Shown: positions 1 to 8,833, counted from the stretch's first letter. The stretch: 64,000 bases of DNA from Sphingosinicella sp. (GCA_013816585.1 JACDEE010000001.1:15001-79000); one strand, 5' to 3'. Notes: a model not told the origin generated them from the letters alone. Made by a program: numbers and translations.

Positions 1-37
1 ACCCTGGAATGGGCAACACCAAAGACCGGCTTCAAGG

Positions 38-96
38 AGCCGTTCCTGCACATTACATATTACTGTGGATATGTATTGAGACATATAGGAACGGCT
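38..96 (-). repeat. Perfect 10-bp inverted repeat in the rRNA leader
   Basis: AGCCGTTCCT at 38-47 pairs with AGGAACGGCT at 87-96. Inside the 39-nt loop, ACATAT (55-60) can pair with ATATGT (69-74), giving a stacked two-stem structure. In the leader context this may be part of a processing or antitermination structure. The role is inferred. Confidence 0.5.
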
Positions 97-170
97 TAAT
101 TTAACCGATCTGACCAGGCCTTAAAACCCTGGCAGACCGGAGCCGCCGCCCACATGTCCCTTCATCTAAA

Positions 171-190
171 CCGACAATGTCAAAGAGCCA
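171..190 (-). promoter_or_regulatory. boxA antitermination element
   Basis: The minus strand reads TGGCTCTTTGACATTG here. This matches the GCTCTTTGACA boxA core found in rRNA leaders, where NusB/NusE (S10) bind to form the antitermination complex. It lies about 100 nt downstream of the proximal promoter, as expected for an rrn leader. Confidence 0.75.
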
Positions 191-285
191 ACGCCTCACC
201 TTCCCCCTTTTACCGGGGCACCGGATTACCGATTGATGAGACGCGAACGGGTTGGGCCAGATGACCTGTCCCCGTCGGTGAAGGT

Positions 286-314
286 CATATATGGAGGACT
301 GATCCCCCGGTCAA
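286..314 (-). promoter_or_regulatory. Proximal rRNA operon promoter
   Basis: On the minus strand, TTGACC (314-309) and TATATG (291-286) are separated by exactly 17 nt. An A-tract (TTTCAAAAAAGG) lies just upstream and could act as an UP element. This is the best sigma-70-type promoter in the first kilobase, and it points into the boxA-containing leader. The start site should fall near 279. Confidence 0.65.
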
Positions 315-491
315 TGGCCTTTTTTGAAACCTTTCGAAGATTTCGAAGCAGGTAAGAACCAAAGGTTCCGATCTACCGCTCATGACAATTTGGGAAGGGC
401 GGACCCTACCTTCAAGAGCTATGAGCCAAGAGATTTCAGAAAGTTTTCAACAACTAAGCGATGTCTTTCGGCGCCGCTTCGTCGTGGCAGC

Positions 492-520
492 CATATGGAA
501 GCCTGTTCCCCGACCGTCAA
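492..520 (-). promoter_or_regulatory. Possible distal rRNA operon promoter
   Basis: On the minus strand, TTGACG (520-515) is followed after 17 nt by CATATG (497-492), a weak -10. An oligo-T/oligo-A stretch (about 521-540) lies upstream. Tandem promoters are common in rrn operons, and this could be the distal one. The stretch 541-618, up to the end of the CBS gene, shows nothing else. Confidence 0.42.
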
Positions 521-618
521 CCGTCTTTTTCAAAAAAAACGGCCAATAACCGTCAAAATCGAGCCTGATCAGGCGGTTGTGCCGCTATCGATCAAGCCGA
601 AAATCCCGCGAAACCGGG

Positions 619-1047
619 TCAGGTGCCCTGGATATAGCCGCGCATTGCCTCCGCTTCCTCTTCGATGCGCGCGATTCGGTAGGCCACCAGGTCTCCGATG
701 GAGACGATTCCGATCAGGCGCTCGCCCTCCACCACCGGCAGATGACGGATCCGGCGCGCGCTCATTTGCGAAAGGGCCGAGAGGACGGGGACATCCGTTT
801 CCACGCTGATGGCCGGCGCGGTCATCACCTTGTCCACCGGTCGGTCGAGGATCGAAGCGCCCTCGCTATCGAGGCAATATATAATGTCCCGTTCCGACAG
901 GATGCCGACGGCTTTCCCGTCCCGGGTAACGGGCAGCGCCCCGATACGGTGCGCGGTAAGCTTTGCCACCGCCTCGCGGACGGTCGTGCCGCATTCGACG
1001 CTGACGACCTGATCGCCTTTGCGTCCGAGTATCGCCGAAATGGTCAT
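619..1047 (-). CDS. Tandem CBS-domain protein
   Basis: A 142-residue soluble protein made almost entirely of two CBS motifs, roughly residues 5-60 and 72-130. CBS pairs form Bateman modules that bind adenine nucleotides and usually act as energy sensors. No catalytic or membrane domain is attached, so this is a stand-alone module whose partner is unknown. Recognisable landmarks are GILSERDI in the first repeat and GIVSIGDLV in the second. The start has a good AGGAGG site 8 nt upstream. It is divergent from the small membrane-protein gene and its stop is about 100 nt from the distal rRNA promoter. Function beyond ligand sensing is not predictable. Confidence 0.9.
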   Translation of the reverse strand: MTISAILGRKGDQVVSVECGTTVREAVAKLTAHRIGALPVTRDGKAVGILSERDIIYCLDSEGASILDRPVDKVMTAPAISVETDVPVLSALSQMSARRIRHLPVVEGERLIGIVSIGDLVAYRIARIEEEAEAMRGYIQGT

Positions 1048-1123
1048 GCCTTGATCCTCCTGGCTGACTTCTTTTTACACGACTTGTCTTGATGATCCCA
1101 TGGGTCACGGCCAAAGGAGGCAC

Positions 1124-1474
1124 ATGCCCCGACATGATCCCGTCCCAAAGCTGCAGCCCGAGCCCGATTCGGCGGCAAAGCTTCACTATGAACGCACCGC
1201 CATCGCCTGGGCCCGGTACAAAAGGCTGATGCGATGGATGGCGATCGCGGCGGTAACCGCGGTACTGCTCGCCCTCATCTATCTGAAGAGCTCTGGCGTG
1301 CCCGTGCCGATCCATATGCTGATCGCCACGATCGCCGGGGTCGGTCTTTCGGTGCTGCTGGGCACCGCCCTGATGGGACTTGTCTATTTCAGCAATAATA
1401 GCGGACATGACGATGCCGCCCATCGCGGCCCGGCCGGCGATGGCAATGAAGGAAATGACCATGACCGAATCTGA
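1124..1474 (+). CDS. Small two-helix membrane protein
   Basis: I placed the start at 1124 because AAAGGAGG ends 3 nt before this ATG, whereas the ATG at 1100 has no ribosome-binding site. The product is about 116 residues. A short polar N-terminus is followed by two hydrophobic helices, the first containing AIAAVTAVLLALIYL and the second AGVGLSVLLGTALMGLVYF. The tail is hydrophilic and rich in Gly, Asp and His. It overlaps the next gene by 14 nt, so the two are probably co-translated. I do not recognise a named family. It looks like the short conserved inner-membrane proteins often found beside YciA-type thioesterases. Confidence 0.75.
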   Translation: MPRHDPVPKLQPEPDSAAKLHYERTAIAWARYKRLMRWMAIAAVTAVLLALIYLKSSGVPVPIHMLIATIAGVGLSVLLGTALMGLVYFSNNSGHDDAAHRGPAGDGNEGNDHDRI

Positions 1475-1841
1475 GCGGCAGGAACCCATCTTGCGAGTCG
1501 TGCCCCGCCCGGGCGACATCAATTCGAACGGCCATATATTCGGCGGCTGGATTCTCAGCCAGATGGATATCGCCGCCGGAATCGTCGCCGGACGCGAGTC
1601 ACAGGGCGCGGTAGCCACGGTCGCGATCGACGCGATGGAATTCATCGCCCCAATCCTTTTGCATGACATCATATCCATCTACGCGCGGATCGAACGGATC
1701 GGGCGCACCTCCATGGGCATAAAGATCGAGGTCGTCGCGGATCGCGACCGTGGCCAGCGTCAGGTAAAAGTAACCGAGGGCCTGTTCACGTTCGTCGCGC
1801 TGGACGCACAGCACAGGCCCCGGCCGGTCAAACAGGGATGA
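1461..1841 (+). CDS. YciA-type acyl-CoA thioesterase
   Basis: A single hotdog domain of 126 residues, close to the length of E. coli YciA. These enzymes hydrolyse acyl-CoA thioesters in the cytoplasm. The N-terminal landmark is GDINSNGHIFGGWILSQMD, which carries the Asn/His-Gly-Gly region that forms the active site across the hotdog dimer. ATAVAID-like strands follow (VATVAIDAMEF). I chose the ATG at 1461 because AAGGA lies 7 nt upstream; an ATG at 1455 is also in frame. The gene overlaps the small membrane-protein gene. It converges on the porin gene, whose stop is only 7 nt away. Confidence 0.88.
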   Translation: MTESERQEPILRVVPRPGDINSNGHIFGGWILSQMDIAAGIVAGRESQGAVATVAIDAMEFIAPILLHDIISIYARIERIGRTSMGIKIEVVADRDRGQRQVKVTEGLFTFVALDAQHRPRPVKQG

Positions 1842-1848
1842 TCCGCTT

Positions 1849-3396
1849 CTAGAAATCGACCTGGGCGCGCAGCGCGAACGTGTCGACGCTATATTTGCGC
1901 TCGTCGATAGGATTGGTCGAGCCAGGTCGAACCGCAGCGGCCGAGGGCCCGCCTTCGACATTGGCCCGCGCATATTGAAGCAGGAAGCGGACATAATCTT
2001 CCGGGATCCAGATCAGGCTGGCGAGATAGCCGGTCTGGGTTCCTCCGCGCGACAGATTGTTTGACGCGGTGGACGCCCCGCTATTGAAATTATTGGTAAA
2101 GCCCGATTGGAGGGCGTTCGTCGTCAGATCCAGATAATCATAACGGGCATTGATCTGGAGCGCGCCCGAACCGCCCTTGCTAAGTGGCTTCAGAACCTTG
2201 GTCCGGTCCCAAAGGCCATTTTTATAGCCGCGCGTTTCGCCGGTGAGGAAATAGCCGGCCTCTGCATACCAGCTGAAGAAGTCCGGATTTTCTGAAGCCA
2301 CTAGGGCCGTGTTCGCGGTCGAAAAAGCGTCCAGGCCGGTCGCGACGTCGCCGCGTGAATAAGCGTTGACCTTGGTCCACTGGGCTTCGCCGGCAACATG
2401 CAGCGATTTGAAGATACCCCCCAGTTCGACACCGTAAATATTGTCGCTCTCAGCCGCGAACGACCCGGTATCGACAAAACGGACGTCGGTGGTCTGCAGG
2501 AACGGCCGCGCGCGATAGCGGGCCAGTTGGTTGGTGGAGGGCGCGCCGACCGACGTGGAGGCGACGCCGCCATTGTTGGTCTGGAATTCGCGATGCTGGG
2601 CGTTCACCCCCAGATGGAGCATTCCCCCCATGGCCTGCGGCGAATAAGTGGCCCGCGCCGCGGCGATCCAGCCATCATTATCCAGCGAGGCGTCAATCGA
2701 ATGCGCGGCGAAGATACCGGCGTTGAGGCGCATGATGTTGGCCTGATCGGCAAGGCCGAGCGAGATGCCGAGACGGCGGGTGTGAGTGAAGGCATCGTTC
2801 ATCTGCGCGCGTTCGAGGAAGCTGATGAAGCGCGAACTGGTCAGTTGCTCAAGGCTTTCGAACGGCTCGTGATTGCCGATCGCGATCGACCAGGGCTTAC
2901 CCTTGGGCACATAGGTCAGGATCGCGTCGCCAAAGCCTATCGTCGAATTGGAGAAATCCATTTCGAACTTGTAGCCGAAATCGCCCGGGATCGTGCCCTC
3001 GGCCCCAAGTCGGATGCGGCGGACCCGGCTATTATAGCCAAGATTGCGGGTGGCGATCGCATCGTTCGGGTTTTCGACATAGCCGACATCATACTGAATG
3101 CGCCCGCGCGGTTTGAACGACCACCCGTTCGCTTTGTCCTCCAGCAAGGGAGCGCCCTTCCAGCTGGGAGTGACCACGCCAATTTGAGCTTTGAGCGAAT
3201 CAAGCTGCGCCTGAAGCGCTTCCACCTGCGCCTCGAGGAATTGAGCCTTGGTGGCGGCCTCCTCCGGTGTCAGCGGCAGCGCCTCGTCCGCCGAAGTCTC
3301 GGGAGGCGCCGCATTGTCCTGCGCGAGAGCCGGCGTCGCCAGCATGAGCGTCGAACCGCCGGCCAGGAGCGCCAGCAGAAATGGCTTGTTCTTCAT
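1849..3396 (-). CDS. Phosphate-selective porin (OprP/OprO family)
   Basis: An outer-membrane beta-barrel of 515 residues of the Porin_O_P family, which carries anions such as phosphate across the outer membrane. It has a signal peptide (about residues 1-26, cleavage after the ALA before QDN), then a short coiled coil (about 45-75, EAQVEALQAQLDSLKAQIG) typical of OprP-like trimer stalks. A barrel follows and ends in a terminal Phe (AQVDF), the usual BAM signal. The longest frame begins far upstream at 3561 inside pstS; I use the ATG at 3396, which starts the signal peptide. A Pho box lies 67 bp upstream, between this gene and pstS, so phosphate control is likely. Confidence 0.88.
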   Translation of the reverse strand: MKNKPFLLALLAGGSTLMLATPALAQDNAAPPETSADEALPLTPEEAATKAQFLEAQVEALQAQLDSLKAQIGVVTPSWKGAPLLEDKANGWSFKPRGRIQYDVGYVENPNDAIATRNLGYNSRVRRIRLGAEGTIPGDFGYKFEMDFSNSTIGFGDAILTYVPKGKPWSIAIGNHEPFESLEQLTSSRFISFLERAQMNDAFTHTRRLGISLGLADQANIMRLNAGIFAAHSIDASLDNDGWIAAARATYSPQAMGGMLHLGVNAQHREFQTNNGGVASTSVGAPSTNQLARYRARPFLQTTDVRFVDTGSFAAESDNIYGVELGGIFKSLHVAGEAQWTKVNAYSRGDVATGLDAFSTANTALVASENPDFFSWYAEAGYFLTGETRGYKNGLWDRTKVLKPLSKGGSGALQINARYDYLDLTTNALQSGFTNNFNSGASTASNNLSRGGTQTGYLASLIWIPEDYVRFLLQYARANVEGGPSAAAVRPGSTNPIDERKYSVDTFALRAQVDF

Positions 3397-3462
3397 CTTA
3401 GCAATTCCCCAAAATTCGCCGCTAGGCGTAGGACGGCCGCGCGATGTTTCGATGACGCGGCC

Positions 3463-3480
3463 GTTACACTTTGATGACAA
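3463..3480 (-). promoter_or_regulatory. Pho box (PhoB operator) for the porin gene
   Basis: On the minus strand, TTGTCAT, four spacer bases (CAAA), then GTGTAAC. Two 7-bp direct repeats with an 11-bp period are the defining layout of a PhoB site, and both halves match the CTGTCAT/CTGTAAC consensus closely. It sits in the 94-bp gap between pstS and the porin gene. Confidence 0.72.
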
Positions 3481-3490
3481 TTGCGACGTT

Positions 3491-4528
3491 TTATTTGATC
3501 GAAGCGAGATTGAGCGGCGAAAGAGCCTTGGCCGTCTGGGCATTGCGCGCCCGCACCGCATCGGGAGCCGCGATCATCCCTCGCTGAACCAGATAACCGC
3601 CTTTGCCCCAGGCCGCCTCCTTGGTGAATTCGGCCACATAGGCCCGGATCGAGGGAATGGCGCGCGCATGCGCATTCTTCACATAGATATAAAGCGGCCG
3701 CGCGCCGGGATATTTGAAGCTGGCGATACTGTTATAGCTGGGCCCGATCCCGTTGATCGAAATCCCCTTCAGCTTGTTGGCATTTTCTTCGAGATAGGAA
3801 TAGCCGAAGATACCCACCGCGCCGGGCGTTGCGGCAATCTTCTGCACGATCAGATTGTCGTTCTCGCCCGCCTGGATGAAGGCCTCGTCTTCGCGGACCC
3901 CGGTGCAGATCGCCTTGAATTTGGCCTCATTGCTCTTCTTCAGCGCCGCCATTCCGGCATTGGCCTCGCAAGGCGGGGTCATCAGCAATTCGCCGAGCGC
4001 ATCTCGCGTGCCGCTGGTCGGCGGGGGACCGTAGACGCGGATCGGAATGGCCGGGAGCTTCGCATTGACATCCCTCCAGGTCTTGGCCCGATTGGGTTTG
4101 CCGAACGGCGTCTTGGCGATCGCCATATAGATGTCGCGCTGGCTAAGGCCCGAAAGCTGCCCGCTTTTGCCCATGGCGAGCACAATGCCGTCCATGCCGA
4201 CCTGGATTTCGGTGATCTGGGTCACGCCGTTGGCGGCGCATAATTTGGTTTCGGACGCCTTGATCCGACGCGAGGCGTTGGCAATGTCCGGGAAGCGTTC
4301 GCCTATCCCCTGGCAGAATAGTTTCATCCCCGCGCCGGTGCCGGTGGATTCGATGATCGGCACCCCCATCCTTGGGTTCGCGCGCGCCATCCGTTCGGCG
4401 ACCGCCTTGGCAAAAGGATAGACGGTGGAAGATCCTACCGCGCGGATCTGCGTCCTTGCGGCGGCGGGTGTTGGAAGCAGCATCGAGCCGCACAGCAAGG
4501 CCGTCACGGCCAAACGACGATTGAACAT
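3491..4528 (-). CDS. pstS: Periplasmic phosphate-binding protein PstS
   Basis: A PBP-like phosphate-binding protein of 345 residues with a cleavable signal (about 1-24, TPAAA then RTQ). Phosphate-contact motifs are easy to see: GSSTVYP near residue 32, STGTGAGMKLF near 61, and the TSGTRDA loop near residue 170. PstS normally feeds the PstCAB importer, but no pstC, pstA or pstB is here. Instead it is paired with an OprP-type porin, so the two may work as an outer-membrane/periplasm capture pair. A weaker Pho-box-like site lies 86 bp upstream. The start ATG follows AAGGGACC. Confidence 0.93.
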   Translation of the reverse strand: MFNRRLAVTALLCGSMLLPTPAAARTQIRAVGSSTVYPFAKAVAERMARANPRMGVPIIESTGTGAGMKLFCQGIGERFPDIANASRRIKASETKLCAANGVTQITEIQVGMDGIVLAMGKSGQLSGLSQRDIYMAIAKTPFGKPNRAKTWRDVNAKLPAIPIRVYGPPPTSGTRDALGELLMTPPCEANAGMAALKKSNEAKFKAICTGVREDEAFIQAGENDNLIVQKIAATPGAVGIFGYSYLEENANKLKGISINGIGPSYNSIASFKYPGARPLYIYVKNAHARAIPSIRAYVAEFTKEAAWGKGGYLVQRGMIAAPDAVRARNAQTAKALSPLNLASIK

Positions 4529-4613
4529 TGAAAAGGTCCCTTATTCGAACGGACGGAACTCCGCCCACAAGGCCTCGATTAGGATCGGATCGCTTCGCTT
4601 GCGTGACTCTTCT

Positions 4614-4631
4614 GTTTCGGATCGGTGACAA
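4614..4631 (-). promoter_or_regulatory. Possible weak Pho box upstream of pstS
   Basis: On the minus strand, TTGTCAC, CGAT, then CCGAAAC. The first half is a good PhoB half-site and the second is poor. It is listed because pstS is expected to be PhoB-controlled and because a clear site stands before the next gene. Confidence 0.3.
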
Positions 4632-4645
4632 TCGCCGAAGACAAC

Positions 4646-4676
4646 AAAAAAAGGCGACAATCCGAAGATTGCCGCC
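4646..4676 (-). terminator. Rho-independent terminator after the DUF4167 gene
   Basis: On the minus strand, GGCGGCAATC and GATTGTCGCC form a 10-bp stem (one G-U pair) closed by a TTCG tetraloop. Seven T residues follow directly. It lies 22 nt past the DUF4167 stop codon and separates that gene from pstS. Confidence 0.92.
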
Positions 4677-4698
4677 CCTTCTGGTGATATTTGAAACC

Positions 4699-5448
4699 TC
4701 AGGCCGCCGGAGCGATCTCGGTATCGTCATTGTCCGTGCGAGGACGGCGCGTACGGCGGCGCGGAGCGCGAGCCGGTTCGTCGCTGTCGCTCACCGCAGC
4801 AACCGCAATGGCCGGCGGCAGGCTGTCGAGCGAGATACGCTCCTCGCCGGAATCGTCATCGTCGTTCCGCACCGGGCGCGCGCGCTGCTGGCGCGGGCGA
4901 TCCTCGCCGTTCCGAGGCTGACGTTCGGGCCTTTCCTGGCGTTCGGGTCTTTCCTGGCGGTCAGGCCGCTCAGCCCGTTCGAAGCGAGGCTCGCGAGGGG
5001 CCCGATCCTCTCGAGATGAACGGTCTTCCGACGAAGAACGATCGTCCCGGGAGGATCGGTCTTCACGCGCAGGACGGTCGTCGTAGGAACGCACACGATC
5101 CTCGCCTTCATCCTGATCGCCGTCATCGGACGCGTTGACGCCCCCGTCCTGATCGTCATCCTGATCGGATTGATAATCGTCGCGCCGCGGACGCTGCTCA
5201 TCGAAGCGAGCGCGGGTTTCGTTCAAGACGCGGAAATAATGGTCCGCGAACTGAAGATAATATTCGGTCTGGACCCGATCGCCGCCAAGCTGCGCGTCGC
5301 GCGCGAGAGCTTTATACTTCTCGTGAAGCTGGCTCGCATTTCCACGGGACCGGTTTTCCTGGCGATTGCCGGGGCTGGGCGCATTATTCGGCGTGCGGGG
5401 TCCGCCGCCACGACCGCGCCTGCGGCCGTTCTGACGATTATTGATCAA
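4699..5448 (-). CDS. DUF4167 domain protein, low-complexity charged tail
   Basis: A 249-residue cytoplasmic protein. Residues 1-35 are Arg/Gly/Asn-rich (RRRGRGGG). The conserved DUF4167 core (about 37-85) carries LHEKYKALARDAQLGGDRVQTEYY and HYFRV. The rest is a long Asp/Arg/Glu-rich repeat region with units such as SSRDDR, SSSEDR and RQERPE, ending in an RRRTRRPR patch. The domain is typical of alphaproteobacteria. The basic N-terminus suggests RNA or DNA binding, but its function is unknown to me. Translation starts at TTG (5448-5446) with GAGGA 7 nt upstream. The gene is closed by a strong terminator. Confidence 0.85.
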   Translation of the reverse strand: MINNRQNGRRRGRGGGPRTPNNAPSPGNRQENRSRGNASQLHEKYKALARDAQLGGDRVQTEYYLQFADHYFRVLNETRARFDEQRPRRDDYQSDQDDDQDGGVNASDDGDQDEGEDRVRSYDDRPAREDRSSRDDRSSSEDRSSREDRAPREPRFERAERPDRQERPERQERPERQPRNGEDRPRQQRARPVRNDDDDSGEERISLDSLPPAIAVAAVSDSDEPARAPRRRTRRPRTDNDDTEIAPAA

Positions 5449-5710
5449 ACTTTAGTCCTCGTCAAAGATGGTTTTATGGTGCCACTCCATCGGCCAGGCC
5501 CTTCCCGGCCGCTCATTCTGCACGACACCCGCGGCTGGCAGCCGCATCGCGGCTCCCGCCTCCTCACACCAGGATCTTCAAAAGACGCCAGAGCAATCGG
5601 GGGTCGGCAACGGGAAACCTCACGCGATAATTGCTGTGATTGGCCCCGTCCCTGCAGACCTATGTAGCTATACAAACTGACAAATCCAAGCAGAAAAGAT
5701 CATAAATAGA
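5449..5710. other. Intergenic stretch, no gene seen
   Basis: These 262 bases separate the DUF4167 start from the prmC stop. I see no tRNA, no plausible frame with a ribosome-binding site, and no convincing terminator. The DUF4167 promoter must lie here. A weak candidate on the minus strand is TTGGAT, 17 nt, TACATA, in the AT-rich part near 5660-5690. Confidence 0.5.
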
Positions 5711-6529
5711 TCAACGACCTATCGTCAGGCAGCGGATATGACCGCCCAGATCGCGCCGCTCGCCTACCTTCAGCGCCATGTCGCTGAATAATAAGCCGAC
5801 ATCGGCCTCCTGCCCCGCGCCAATTTCGACGCAGGCGAGGCCGGCGGGAACAAGCAATCTGGCGATCTCCGGCGCCAGGCGGCGATAGGCCGAAAGGCCG
5901 TCGGCGCCCGCAAACAGGGCCTGATGAGGCTCCCATTCCATGACATCGACCGGCAAGGCGCAACCCGCCTCGACATAAGGCGGGTTGCACAGGATGAGGT
6001 CGAACCGTTCATCCAGCCCGGCCGCCCAGTCGGCGACCCGAAACGACGCTCGCCCCGAAAGGCCGAGCCGTTCAGCGTTGCGGTTCGCATAGGCCAGGGC
6101 TTCCTCCGAAATATCGACACCGACACCGCGCGCGCGCGGCCACTGATCGAGCGCGGCGAGCAGCAACGTCCCAGGCCCGGTGCCGAGGTCCAGCACCCTC
6201 GACGGCCCATCCTGCCCGAAATGGTCCAGCGCCGCCTCGATCAACGTTTCGCTGTCAGGGCGCGGCACCAGGGCGCCCGGCCCTACTTCCAGTTCGATCC
6301 TCCAGAAGGCGCGGCGTCCGATTATATAGGCGATCGGCTCTCCCGCCGAGCGGCGGTCCACCAGCCCATTAAAGGTTTCGGGGGGCGGTCGATCGAGATC
6401 CGACAGCAACAAGGCTTCGCGCTCCACGTCCAGCGCCTCCGCCATCAGGCATTCGGCATCAAGGCGCGGCGTGTCGCTGGTGGCTTTCAGCCGCGCCGCG
6501 GCGAGCGCCAGCGCCTCACGCGACGTCAT
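5711..6529 (-). CDS. prmC: Release factor glutamine N5-methyltransferase PrmC
   Basis: A 272-residue SAM-dependent methyltransferase that methylates the Gln of the GGQ motif in peptide release factors. It has the N-terminal helical domain of the HemK family. The SAM-binding motif I is DLGTGPG at residues 114-120, and the catalytic NPPY is at 182-185. It overlaps the 3' end of prfA by 14 nt, so enzyme and substrate are co-expressed, the classic prfA-prmC pairing. Confidence 0.95.
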   Translation of the reverse strand: MTSREALALAAARLKATSDTPRLDAECLMAEALDVEREALLLSDLDRPPPETFNGLVDRRSAGEPIAYIIGRRAFWRIELEVGPGALVPRPDSETLIEAALDHFGQDGPSRVLDLGTGPGTLLLAALDQWPRARGVGVDISEEALAYANRNAERLGLSGRASFRVADWAAGLDERFDLILCNPPYVEAGCALPVDVMEWEPHQALFAGADGLSAYRRLAPEIARLLVPAGLACVEIGAGQEADVGLLFSDMALKVGERRDLGGHIRCLTIGR

Positions 6530-7592
6530 CGAGGGCCGCCAGCCGCTCCGCTTCGTCCTCGGCGACCAGCGCCGACACCAATTCCCCGAGGCCAGGGCCC
6601 GCCAATATTTCGGGAAGCCGATGCAGGGTCAGATTGATCCGATGGTCGGTCACCCGGCCCTGGGGGAAGTTATAAGTGCGGATGCGTTCGGAGCGGTCGC
6701 CGGACCCGACCATCGACTTGCGCGCCCCGGCGCGCGCGCTCGCCAGCCGCTCCCGCTCCAGTTCATAAAGGCGGGTACGCAGCACCTTCAGCGCCTTGGC
6801 CTTGTTCTTGTGCTGCGATTTCTCATCCTGCTGGATCACCACCAGACCGGTGGGAAGATGGGTGATGCGGACCGCGCTGTCGGTGGTATTGACCGATTGC
6901 CCGCCGGGTCCAGAAGACCGATAAACGTCGATCCGAAGATCCTTGTCCTCGATATGGATATCGACCTCTTCGGCCTCCGGAAGCACGGCCACCGTCGCCG
7001 CCGAAGTGTGGATCCGGCCACCACTTTCGGTTGTGGGGACGCGTTGCACGCGGTGGACGCCGCTTTCGAATTTCATCCTCGCGAACACGCCTTGGCCGGT
7101 CACGGAGGCGACGACTTCCTTGAAGCCGCCAACATCGGACGCGCTCGCGGAAATCATCTCGACCCGCCAGCCCTGCTCTTCGGCATAGCGCTGATACATT
7201 CGAAACAGATCGCCGGCGAAAAGGGCCGCCTCATCGCCGCCGGTGCCGGCGCGAATCTCAAGCATGGCGGGGCGGTCGTCGGCGGCATCGCGCGGCAACA
7301 GCTTTAGCGCGAGCACCCGTTCGGCCTCGGGTAGCTTGCCTTCGATCTCCCGGGCTTCGTCCTCGGCCATCTCGCGCAATTCCGGATCCTCGGCCATGCC
7401 GCCGAGCACTTCCAACTCCGCGCGGAGCCGCCGGACTTCGCGCGCGGCCTCGGCCACCGGCAATATCTCGGCATAATCCTTGGAAAGCCTGACAAACTCG
7501 TCCGGCGCGAGGTCGGGCGCCGACATCGCATTCTGCAATTCGTCTCTGCGCGCCTCGATCGCCGCGATACGTTCGGCTGAAATGGAGATCAT
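6516..7592 (-). CDS. prfA: Peptide chain release factor 1
   Basis: RF1, 358 residues, normal length. It recognises UAA and UAG stop codons and triggers peptide release. The GGQ loop is at residues 230-232, within [10 protein letters not shown]. The codon-reading region has PTT (186-188) at the position of the RF1 PxT tripeptide, which separates it from RF2 (SPF). Its ATG overlaps the hisS stop in an ATGA and its 3' end overlaps prmC, giving a hisS-prfA-prmC translationally coupled unit. Confidence 0.96.
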   Translation of the reverse strand: MISISAERIAAIEARRDELQNAMSAPDLAPDEFVRLSKDYAEILPVAEAAREVRRLRAELEVLGGMAEDPELREMAEDEAREIEGKLPEAERVLALKLLPRDAADDRPAMLEIRAGTGGDEAALFAGDLFRMYQRYAEEQGWRVEMISASASDVGGFKEVVASVTGQGVFARMKFESGVHRVQRVPTTESGGRIHTSAATVAVLPEAEEVDIHIEDKDLRIDVYRSSGPGGQSVNTTDSAVRITHLPTGLVVIQQDEKSQHKNKAKALKVLRTRLYELERERLASARAGARKSMVGSGDRSERIRTYNFPQGRVTDHRINLTLHRLPEILAGPGLGELVSALVAEDEAERLAALDDVA

Positions 7593-8833
7593 TTTCCGCC
7601 GACAGCCTCGGCCAGCGCCTCGATCGCGACCTGGCTCTGTTCGCCGCTCGCCATGTCCTTCAGCCCGGCTTCGCCCTGGTCGAGTTCATTATCGCCGATG
7701 ATCACGGCATAACGCGCGCCGCGCGCCGCTGCCTTTTGCATCCGACGCTTCATATTGCCCTTATAGGCCATGTCGCAGGCGAGGCCGGCACGGCGGAGCG
7801 TAGCGGCAATGCCGATCGCCGCTGCTTCGGCCCGTTCGCCAAGCGGCACCAGCGCTACGTCCGGCTTCAGGGGTTCGGGGGCCGCTGCGAGCATCGAAAG
7901 CCGCTCTACACCGGCCGCCCAGCCTACTGCGGGCGTCAGTGGGCCGCCCATCGTTTCGATCAGGCCGTCATAGCGTCCGCCCGCAATCACCGCGCTCTGC
8001 GCGCCAAGATCCTCGGTCACGAATTCGAACGCCGTGTGGCGATAATAATCGAGCCCGCGCACCAGACGCGCGTCGCGGGTCCATTTCACGCCGGCGGCGT
8101 CCAGCCCAGAGGTTACCAGGGCGAAAAATGAAGCGGCATCCTCGCTCAGATAATCATCGACCGTCGGCGCACAGTCGACGATCGGGAAATCATTATGCTC
8201 CTTGCTGTCGAGGATGCGCAGCGGGTTCTTGTCCAGTCGCAGCCGGCTTTCATCCGAAAGGTCGAAGCGATGACTGGTGAAATGTTCGACCAAAGCGGCA
8301 CGCCAGGCGTCGCGCGTCGCGGGATCGCCAAGCGTGTTGAGCTTCAATTCCACGCGGTCGGATATGCCGAGCTCTTCCAGCAATTGCGCGCCCATACCGA
8401 TCAGTTCAGCATCCGAGGCCGGCTCGCCTGCGCCAATGATCTCGGCATCCAATTGGTGGAATTGGCGGAAACGCCCTTTCTGGGGCCGCTCGTAGCGGAA
8501 TGCGGGGCCCCAGGTGGCGACCTTTAGTGGCGCATGCTGCTGCCAACCTTCGCTCAGATAGGCGCGGGCTATCCCGGCGGTGAATTCGGGGCGGAGGGTC
8601 AGCGAATCCCCACCGCGATCCTCGAACGTGTACATTTCCTTGGAAACTACATCGGTGGTTTCGCCAAGGGTGCGCGCGAAGACGGAGGTCGCTTCGAACA
8701 CCGGCACTTCAACGCGCTGGAAGCCATAGAGACGCCGCACCCGGTCGAAGGCCGAAACCACGCTGTGGAAACGCTCGGCGGCCTCGCCCAGCATGTCTTG
8801 CGTTCCCCTGATGGCTTGAACTTTGTTGCTCAT
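7589..8833 (-). CDS. hisS: Histidyl-tRNA synthetase
   Basis: A class II aminoacyl-tRNA synthetase of 414 residues. It has motif 2 ([16 protein letters not shown]), the histidine-binding signature RGLDYYRHT, and an anticodon-binding domain at the C-terminus. The longest frame runs to 9031, inside ppa. I use the ATG at 8833 because [15 protein letters not shown] matches the normal N-terminus of the family. It is divergent from ppa with 64 nt between starts, and its stop overlaps prfA. Confidence 0.95.
   Translation of the reverse strand: MSNKVQAIRGTQDMLGEAAERFHSVVSAFDRVRRLYGFQRVEVPVFEATSVFARTLGETTDVVSKEMYTFEDRGGDSLTLRPEFTAGIARAYLSEGWQQHAPLKVATWGPAFRYERPQKGRFRQFHQLDAEIIGAGEPASDAELIGMGAQLLEELGISDRVELKLNTLGDPATRDAWRAALVEHFTSHRFDLSDESRLRLDKNPLRILDSKEHNDFPIVDCAPTVDDYLSEDAASFFALVTSGLDAAGVKWTRDARLVRGLDYYRHTAFEFVTEDLGAQSAVIAGGRYDGLIETMGGPLTPAVGWAAGVERLSMLAAAPEPLKPDVALVPLGERAEAAAIGIAATLRRAGLACDMAYKGNMKRRMQKAAARGARYAVIIGDNELDQGEAGLKDMASGEQSQVAIEALAEAVGGK

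Larger units (their letters stand above)
1..285 (-). other. rRNA operon leader (16S gene lies left of the window)
   Basis: Read on the minus strand, this stretch runs from a strong promoter-like site through a boxA element towards the left edge of the window. It has no credible protein frame. After boxA comes a GC-rich run (minus GGGCGGCGGCTCCGG, about 154-140) of the kind I recall from sphingomonad pre-16S leaders. The 16S sequence itself does not appear, so its 5' end must lie beyond position 1. The assignment rests on boxA plus the promoter, and on memory of related leaders rather than on an alignment. Confidence 0.75.

Noticed and set aside
324-809. Open frame of 161 codons in the rRNA leader and CBS region
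   Set aside because: It spans the rRNA promoters and runs antisense through the CBS gene, has no ribosome-binding site and an irregular Arg/Pro-rich composition.
2398-3474. Long plus-strand frame (358 codons) opposite the porin gene
   Set aside because: Antisense to a well-recognised porin; the translated sequence resembles no family and is rich in Arg, as is usual for shadows in high-GC DNA.
4900-5110. Repeated segments in the DUF4167 gene as a DNA repeat element
   Set aside because: The repetition follows codons for Arg/Asp/Ser/Glu low-complexity protein and lies wholly within one frame, so it is a protein feature.
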